From assembly GCA_016928025.1 (NCBI GenBank), contig JAFGLN010000067.1, positions 1 to 46,885 of the forward strand: a stretch of DNA of 46,885 nt, read 5' to 3'. Below, in pieces: positions 42,710 to 46,885 of the stretch. Source of the stretch: Deltaproteobacteria bacterium. Lineage in GTDB: Bacteria > Desulfobacterota > Syntrophia > Syntrophales > JAFGHS01. Made by a program: the position numbers and the translations under genes. Numbering within the stretch: position 1 is the first letter of the stretch; the number at the start of each line of letters is the position of its first letter. The notes under the pieces are model-generated. The model was not told where the DNA came from. It was given only the letters and a program-made list of their open reading frames with translations, and did no database searches.

Positions 42710-43689
42710 ACATAGCCGTTCTCCCTGAACCAGTTCACGGCTTTCTCCACGGTTGTCCTGATGGGCGTCAGTTGAAGCCCGAGCTCATTAACGGCTTTTG
42801 AGGAATCAAAGTACATGTAACGACTGGTTATTCGCGCCATGCCGGGGGTCACCGGCGGGGGCTTCTTCATAATGCCGGCAGTCAGCAAGTATAGATAAGA
42901 AGTGGCGAGCACGGCCGGGTAGGGGAACTTCAGTTTTGGAGGCGGCATTCCGGCTACCTCGCCGACTAACCTATAAAAATCCAGCAGCGACATGTTGGCA
43001 TTTCCCAGGATATACAATTCTCCGACTTTCCCCCTGGCTGCAGCCAGGATATGCCCTCTGGCCACGTCTTCAACATCGACGTAATTTGTACCTCCATCCA
43101 TATACCCCGGTGTCCGCTTGTTCAGAACATCGAGTATGATTCGACCCGACGGCGTAGGTTTTATATCCCGTATGCCTATCACCGTCGCCGGATTGACAAT
43201 GACCACAGGCAAACCTTTCCGGGCCATCTTCAAGGCCTCAACCTGCCCCAGGTATTTCGTTGTCACGTAATGCGGCACCCCCGCCCCGAGATTGTACGGG
43301 ACCTCCTCCGTTGCCGGAAAGTCTCGACCGTGAGCACCCAGCCCCGCAATGCTGCTGGTATAGACCACCTTTCCCACGCCGTGCTCCAGAGCCGCCTCCA
43401 GGGAAGATTTGGTCCCTTCTACATTTACATCATAGAAATTTTTCTTTGTAGGACCCCAAAACTCATAAAGTGCGGCAGCCTGATAAAATGTGTCGCATCC
43501 TTTCAGAGCCGCCTTAACCGATTCCTTATCGCGGATATCGCCGTAAGCTTTCTCAACGTCCAGTCCGTCTATGTTGCTGGTGTTGCTGCTTTTTCGGACC
43601 ATCACCTTGACCTCTTTGCCGTCCTTGATCAGTTCTCTTATGATGGCCGCGCCGACAAAACCTGTAGCTCCTGTGACCAATGCTTTCAT
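42703..43689 (-). CDS. NAD-dependent epimerase/dehydratase, HpnA/dihydroflavonol-reductase-like
   Basis: The 328-residue protein is an extended SDR. GATGFVGAAII (residues 7-17) is the cofactor loop, with the acidic-free MVRKSS after the second strand, suggesting NADPH. Active-site residues are Ser112/Ser113 and Tyr141-x3-Lys145 (HYVTTK). TSSIAGLGAHG and VNPATVIGIRDIKPTPSG resemble hopanoid-associated sugar epimerase HpnA and dihydroflavonol-4-reductase relatives. It may reduce or epimerise a sugar or a cyclic ketone; no hopanoid genes are seen in the window. GAGGAGG precedes ATG. It is the last gene of a three-gene minus-strand run with the PaaG-like and DUF169 genes. Confidence 0.88.
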   Translation of the reverse strand: MKALVTGATGFVGAAIIRELIKDGKEVKVMVRKSSNTSNIDGLDVEKAYGDIRDKESVKAALKGCDTFYQAAALYEFWGPTKKNFYDVNVEGTKSSLEAALEHGVGKVVYTSSIAGLGAHGRDFPATEEVPYNLGAGVPHYVTTKYLGQVEALKMARKGLPVVIVNPATVIGIRDIKPTPSGRIILDVLNKRTPGYMDGGTNYVDVEDVARGHILAAARGKVGELYILGNANMSLLDFYRLVGEVAGMPPPKLKFPYPAVLATSYLYLLTAGIMKKPPPVTPGMARITSRYMYFDSSKAVNELGLQLTPIRTTVEKAVNWFRENGYVK

Positions 43690-43796
43690 CCGATCCTCCT
43701 CGTTAAGACTTGTGAGAATAATAATGGTGGTTAGATGACTCTTGAAGTCAATAAAAAATAATGGATAAAGCTATATCTCCCCCGATAACTCCTTTC

Positions 43797-44582
43797 TTAC
43801 TTGCCTTTGAACTCGGGCTGCCTTTTTTCCAGAAAGGACGTTACACCCTCCAGGACATCGGCCGTGCTTACCGCGATCCCCTGCAGGGTGGCCTCGCGTT
43901 CCAGGGCGGTTCTCAGATCCGACTCATAGGAGCGGTTCAGCATGGATTTCATCATACCGATGGCCCGGGTTGGGCCCCTGGCCAGTCTTCTTGCCAGATC
44001 CATTGCTTCGTCCATCAGCCTGTCATCGGGGACCACTTTGTTGATCAGACCCAACTCCAGCGCCTGCGCGGCATCGACCGCCTCCCCGGTGAACATGAGC
44101 TCCTTGGCCTTGGCCAGTCCCACGCGTCTCGGCAGAAAGAACGTACCGCCCGCATCCGCCACCAATCCGCGGCGAACAAACACCTCGATGAAGCGCGCGC
44201 TCTCCGCCGCGATCAGGATGTCGCATGCCAGGGCCAAATTACAGCCCGCTCCGGCAGCAACCCCGTTGATGGCCCCGATAATCGGTTTTTCCAGCTCGGC
44301 CATCGCCTGAATGACGCTGGAATAGAGTTGCGTGGAAAGTCGCATCCCCACAGGGGTATTGACATCGCTCCGCATATCGCTGCCCGTAAGGTCCGCCCCT
44401 GTGCTGAACCCTTTTCCCGACCCGGTCATGACGACAGCCCGTACATCGTCATCCAGGGCCAGGTCATTCAGTTTCCGTGACAGCAACGTCAAAATGCTTC
44501 CGTTGATCGCGTTGAGCATGTCGGGTCTGTTCAGGGTGATCAATTCGATCCGATCCTCCCGGCTGAAGATTACGTCATCCAT
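43797..44582 (-). CDS. PaaG-like enoyl-CoA hydratase/isomerase family protein
   Basis: The 261-residue crotonase-fold protein lacks both classic glutamates: Asn115 sits in GAGCNLALAC and Phe135 in FIEVFVRRG, where crotonase has Glu. It instead has Asp143 in VADAGGTFFLPRRVG, the pattern of PaaG-type ring-epoxide isomerases and related 2,3/3,4-enoyl-CoA isomerases. The oxyanion loop FSTGADLTGSD is intact. It therefore probably isomerises, rather than hydrates, an unsaturated or cyclic acyl-CoA. GGAGGAG precedes ATG. It starts 34 bp after the DUF169 stop, so they are one transcript. Contrast with the canonical crotonase at 26287. Confidence 0.88.
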   Translation of the reverse strand: MDDVIFSREDRIELITLNRPDMLNAINGSILTLLSRKLNDLALDDDVRAVVMTGSGKGFSTGADLTGSDMRSDVNTPVGMRLSTQLYSSVIQAMAELEKPIIGAINGVAAGAGCNLALACDILIAAESARFIEVFVRRGLVADAGGTFFLPRRVGLAKAKELMFTGEAVDAAQALELGLINKVVPDDRLMDEAMDLARRLARGPTRAIGMMKSMLNRSYESDLRTALEREATLQGIAVSTADVLEGVTSFLEKRQPEFKGK

Positions 44583-44616
44583 ATTCTCCTCCTGCCTGAA
44601 TGGTTAATGCTTTTGG

Positions 44617-45426
44617 TCACTCTTTCTTGATCGTCCCGCCGGCGCGCTCCCTGGCGGCTTTTTCAAAGGATGTCTGAAAGCCTGGTGAATAATTCATGTA
44701 CTGCGGTATCGGATAACGCAAACCTGCGGCATGGGTCTTCTCAAGCCCTTCCATCAGGATATACAGCTTCTCGCCCGGACAGGAAAACATGACTTCGTTA
44801 TCATGGGCCCCGCCCCAGATTCGGTCGCCGTTACCCAATGTCACATACTGCGGCTTCCGGGTTTTAATTGTTTTGACCACACCCTCATGACAGGAGCCGA
44901 TTCGCCCCGCACCGCTGAATTCCAGTACGCCCCCTTCCATAAAAAGATACCCCTGGACAAAACGCATGGCTTGAGCCGGTGAGCAGTAAATCATCACACT
45001 GTCCGGGATGACTTTCGTCCTTGTCAAAGGAGAAATGATCAGCCCGGCGAATTCACCATTCAGATAATGAAGATGCTGTTCAAATTTGCGGTTGGTAGCG
45101 CTGTCCTTCGCGTATAAGCCAACGCTGAATGCCTCGGCCCATCCCGATTCTTCTGCCGTCGCCTTATCCCATCCATAAATCGAACGTGCGGGTCTGCAGT
45201 TAATATCCGCTTCGGTAATGGAGATGGTCCAACCATAGGTGCGTGCCATTTTAAAATTCTGGCACACAAAATTTTGAAACCCCATGTCCCGGGAAGGTCT
45301 TTTATACTCAGGCTCTATTTCAGCGTCCGATTTCATCAGCTTTACAGCCAGGGGAAATGTCGCCGGGCGGATCAGTTTTTCTATCCGCTCACCATAATGT
45401 CTGTATCGATCCAGTTCGGTCGTCAT
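44617..45426 (-). CDS. DUF169 family protein
   Basis: The 269-residue protein matches DUF169: FPLAVKLMKSDAEI near residue 24, a Cys-containing CQNFKMARTYGW, GEFAGLIISPL (about 149), VMIYCSPAQAMRFVQGY (about 166-182), and FSGAGRIGSCHEGVVKTI with conserved Cys. DUF169 proteins are common in anaerobic bacteria and archaea and have no assigned reaction; the conserved cysteines suggest metal or redox binding. The binding site GAGAGGA is 5 nt before ATG. It heads an operon with the PaaG-like isomerase and the epimerase, so it may take part in degrading a cyclic or aromatic acyl-CoA. Confidence 0.85.
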   Translation of the reverse strand: MTTELDRYRHYGERIEKLIRPATFPLAVKLMKSDAEIEPEYKRPSRDMGFQNFVCQNFKMARTYGWTISITEADINCRPARSIYGWDKATAEESGWAEAFSVGLYAKDSATNRKFEQHLHYLNGEFAGLIISPLTRTKVIPDSVMIYCSPAQAMRFVQGYLFMEGGVLEFSGAGRIGSCHEGVVKTIKTRKPQYVTLGNGDRIWGGAHDNEVMFSCPGEKLYILMEGLEKTHAAGLRYPIPQYMNYSPGFQTSFEKAARERAGGTIKKE

Positions 45427-45450
45427 ATGTTCCTCTCTTTATGAATAAGG

Positions 45451-45478
45451 GCAGAAATGTGAACCCGTCCTCAATTAT
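45451..45478 (-). repeat. Short direct repeat, copy A
   Basis: The minus-strand core is GAGGACGGGTTCACATTTCTG. GGGGGATAAATC lies 15 nt before the core and spans the neighbouring gene's stop codon. It sits between the membrane-PLD-like gene and the DUF169 gene. Confidence 0.7.
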
Positions 45479-45488
45479 TTGTTTCGAT

Positions 45489-46409
45489 TTATCCCCCCGT
45501 TTTCACATCAATTGATATATCCGGACTTGTTGCCAATTTAATGACATCGTCGGTTATATCTCGGCCCATTTCCCACATCTTATCAAAATGTTTAACAAGG
45601 AACGCAGAAGCTTCAGCCCCCGATGAATATTGAATGACGGGGACATGCTTACCAATGCAACTGCCGAATCTTAGATTATCTGGTCTACCAATATGATATT
45701 GTTCTGTAAACAACGATTCTTCAAAAATCATCATAAAGGCCATGGGATTGATGTCATAGATGCGTACCTCGACATTGTGTTCATGGTCAGGATGTTTTGT
45801 ATTTTGTCCATTTTGCTCTTTGCGCTGTTTTTTGAGTTGTTTAAGTCGTTCGTTGATTGTAGATGGAATACCGTTGTTGATGGTAAAACGAACATCTTCA
45901 AGAGTTGTGTTTCCCTGTTCTATGCTTGCCCGGCGTATTGCAGCATCAGATTCTGGATCGAGCAGCAATACGCGAAGGCGTACCCTTGGATCGTCAAGCC
46001 TACTGCGCATATGTGGCGTGTATTCTGAGCTTGGATTGAAGAGCGATCGAAAGGCAACGCCCAGGAGTTTGATTTCAGTCGTTTTGGCTGCTGCGGAATC
46101 AATTGCCGTGCGAAGTCGCACACTGTCATCAGAGCGACTTTTAAAGATTGCTCTAATGCCTGCGCGATTACATGTGTCGAGAATTGTAAGGGATTCTGCA
46201 TTTGCCCGCAGCTGATAGAAAAGAGCGACAGGAAGAGACACGCCAATTGTGAGCAGCGCCGATCCTAATGCCGTCACACCACCGACAAAAGGATTGGGTA
46301 CATATTGAGCTGTAATAATTCCCAATAGGCCAAGCAGATCGGTAATCAAAAAGACCGGACGCGTGCAGAGTCGCCAAAGCTCTCTATAAACTTCATATCT
46401 TGGATTCAT
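45489..46409 (-). CDS. Two-helix membrane protein with degenerate phospholipase D-like domain
   Basis: The 306-residue protein has two N-terminal membrane helices (about 18-36, VFLITDLLGLLGIITAQYV, and 43-67) and a cytoplasmic domain. The domain resembles DUF5919/PLD-like folds: AAAKTTEIKLLGVAFRSLF (about 108-126), DPRVRLRVLLLDPESDAAI (about 139-157), VEVRIYDINPMAFMMIFEES (about 218-237), and a final FLVKHFDKMWEMG. The HKD catalytic motif is absent, although Tyr-His (EQYHIG) stands at the expected second site. It may bind lipid or nucleotide without hydrolysis. A strong GGGAGG site precedes ATG. Flanked on both sides by copies of the short repeat. AT-richer than the upstream operon. Confidence 0.65.
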   Translation of the reverse strand: MNPRYEVYRELWRLCTRPVFLITDLLGLLGIITAQYVPNPFVGGVTALGSALLTIGVSLPVALFYQLRANAESLTILDTCNRAGIRAIFKSRSDDSVRLRTAIDSAAAKTTEIKLLGVAFRSLFNPSSEYTPHMRSRLDDPRVRLRVLLLDPESDAAIRRASIEQGNTTLEDVRFTINNGIPSTINERLKQLKKQRKEQNGQNTKHPDHEHNVEVRIYDINPMAFMMIFEESLFTEQYHIGRPDNLRFGSCIGKHVPVIQYSSGAEASAFLVKHFDKMWEMGRDITDDVIKLATSPDISIDVKTGG

Positions 46410-46452
46410 TCGTCCTCCCTCAATGAATTTAATAAAGATGACATTTATCTTT

Positions 46453-46762
46453 TTATTTGAAGGGTGCTTTTTTAGAAATGTGAACCCGTCCCCGATTTAC
46501 CTTAGATATGAAAGATGATTTATCCCCCTTTGAAAGAATTATGTACATTCCAACTCCTTTTCCATTACCCCTAACTTGAATTTTTGTGCTGCTGAACACG
46601 AATTTGATTGCATTACTCGGAGCAATGGAAGCTTCATAATCATTAAATAGTTTACCGCCTGTCTGCGACAGGTCGCCAATAGTCATAGTACACCGGGAGG
46701 CAACTATTTAAGATAAATAGAATAATCGGCAAAATAAATTTGCCAAAGCATGCAAACTTCAT
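46453..46762 (-). pseudogene. Frameshifted small lipoprotein gene
   Basis: Two overlapping frames join into one sensible protein. The first starts at 46762 with MKFACFGKFILPIILFILNSC, a lipoprotein signal with lipobox LNSC, and ends with YYDYWRPVADRR at TAA. The second, +1 relative, continues GGKLFNDYEASIAPSNAIKF and on to VNRGRVHISKKAPFK. A one-base shift near 46655 restores an exported lipoprotein of about 100 residues. Its last 15 codons lie in repeat copy B, so the original C terminus appears replaced. It is either a broken gene or a sequencing indel. Function unknown. Confidence 0.55.
46473..46499 (-). repeat. Short direct repeat, copy B
   Basis: Minus-strand core is GGGGACGGGTTCACATTTCTA, preceded 24 nt earlier by GGGGGATAAATC. 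It encodes the final residues of the lipoprotein frame (NRGRVHIS). Confidence 0.7.
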
Positions 46763-46788
46763 TTTTAATTGACCATCATTGTGCTTAT

Positions 46789-46817
46789 GGCAGAAATGTG
46801 AGCCCGTCCCCGGTTTA
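46789..46817 (-). repeat. Short direct repeat, copy C
   Basis: Minus-strand core is GGGGACGGGCTCACATTTCTG, one base from the consensus, 27 bp upstream of the lipoprotein start. The last 68 bp of the window hold nothing recognisable. Confidence 0.7.
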
Positions 46818-46885
46818 ATCTTCAACCCTCCCCTCAATTAAAAACTTAAAATTTTAAGGGCGTCCCGCTACCCCTGACTTTATCC

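Noticed and set aside
1-46885. CRISPR array, tRNA or rRNA genes, riboswitches
   Set aside because: No regularly spaced identical repeats, no cloverleaf and no rRNA-like segment noticed on reading; the short repeats A-E are too far apart and irregular for a CRISPR.

Overview
The window looks like a chromosomal piece of an anaerobic deltaproteobacterium (Desulfobacterota in the broad sense). The pointers are CoA-ester metabolism genes (acyl-CoA dehydrogenase, two crotonase-fold enzymes, acyl-CoA ligase, FAD-linked 2-hydroxyacid oxidase), an HdrD/GlpC-like iron-sulfur CCG protein, an Isf-like iron-sulfur flavoprotein, a DUF169 protein, PEP-CTERM surface proteins, and secreted proteins ending in dockerin-like Ca2+-binding repeats. 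This assignment is an inference from gene content; there is no rRNA or other marker gene here.

Layout. 1-300: right end of an IS30-type element beside a small gene that resembles the first gene of a nucleotidyltransferase pair. 726-4755: nitroreductase, a small exported coiled-coil protein, acyl-CoA dehydrogenase, a truncated SDR and an Fe-S/CCG protein. 5060-14903: a tandem CDP-alcohol phosphatidyltransferase convergent with an acylase-TamA-TamB operon, which reads as an envelope or lipid block. 15171-18670: PPOX-family protein, FAD oxidoreductase, DUF2914 protein and a zinc alcohol dehydrogenase. 19025-25773: extracellular block with two PEP-CTERM-type proteins, a 1036-residue DUF1566/dockerin protein, and a FIST sensor with a small partner. 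26287-33200: crotonase, glycolate-oxidase-like FAD enzyme, methyltransferase, amidohydrolase, iron-sulfur flavoprotein, YhbY and an MBL-fold enzyme. 33447-39923: PAS hybrid histidine kinase, acyl-CoA ligase and a subtilase with a dockerin-like tail. 40646-46762: TPR membrane protein, a DUF169/PaaG-like/epimerase operon, then a region where genes are separated by a short direct repeat.

How it fits together. The acylase-TamA-TamB operon has a textbook GTGA overlap at tamA/tamB and probably works in outer-membrane biogenesis or lipid movement. The neighbouring two-domain phosphatidyltransferase keeps a full catalytic motif only in its C-terminal half. The canonical PEP-CTERM gene has a sigma-54-like -24/-12 site and two upstream copies of one 17-bp motif, so it is probably controlled by an enhancer-binding protein that is not in the window. 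No exosortase is present here.

Genome decay is a clear theme. I see an N-terminal SDR stub, a C-terminal SCP2 stub, an N-terminal aldehyde dehydrogenase stub that ends at a kinase stop codon, an isolated 46-bp copy of a dockerin tail, a frameshifted lipoprotein whose last codons lie inside a repeat, and the IS30 end. A family of ~28-bp direct repeats (core on the minus strand GGACGGGTTCACATTTCT) sits between genes at five places. Functions are inferred from recognised motifs only; no database search was run.
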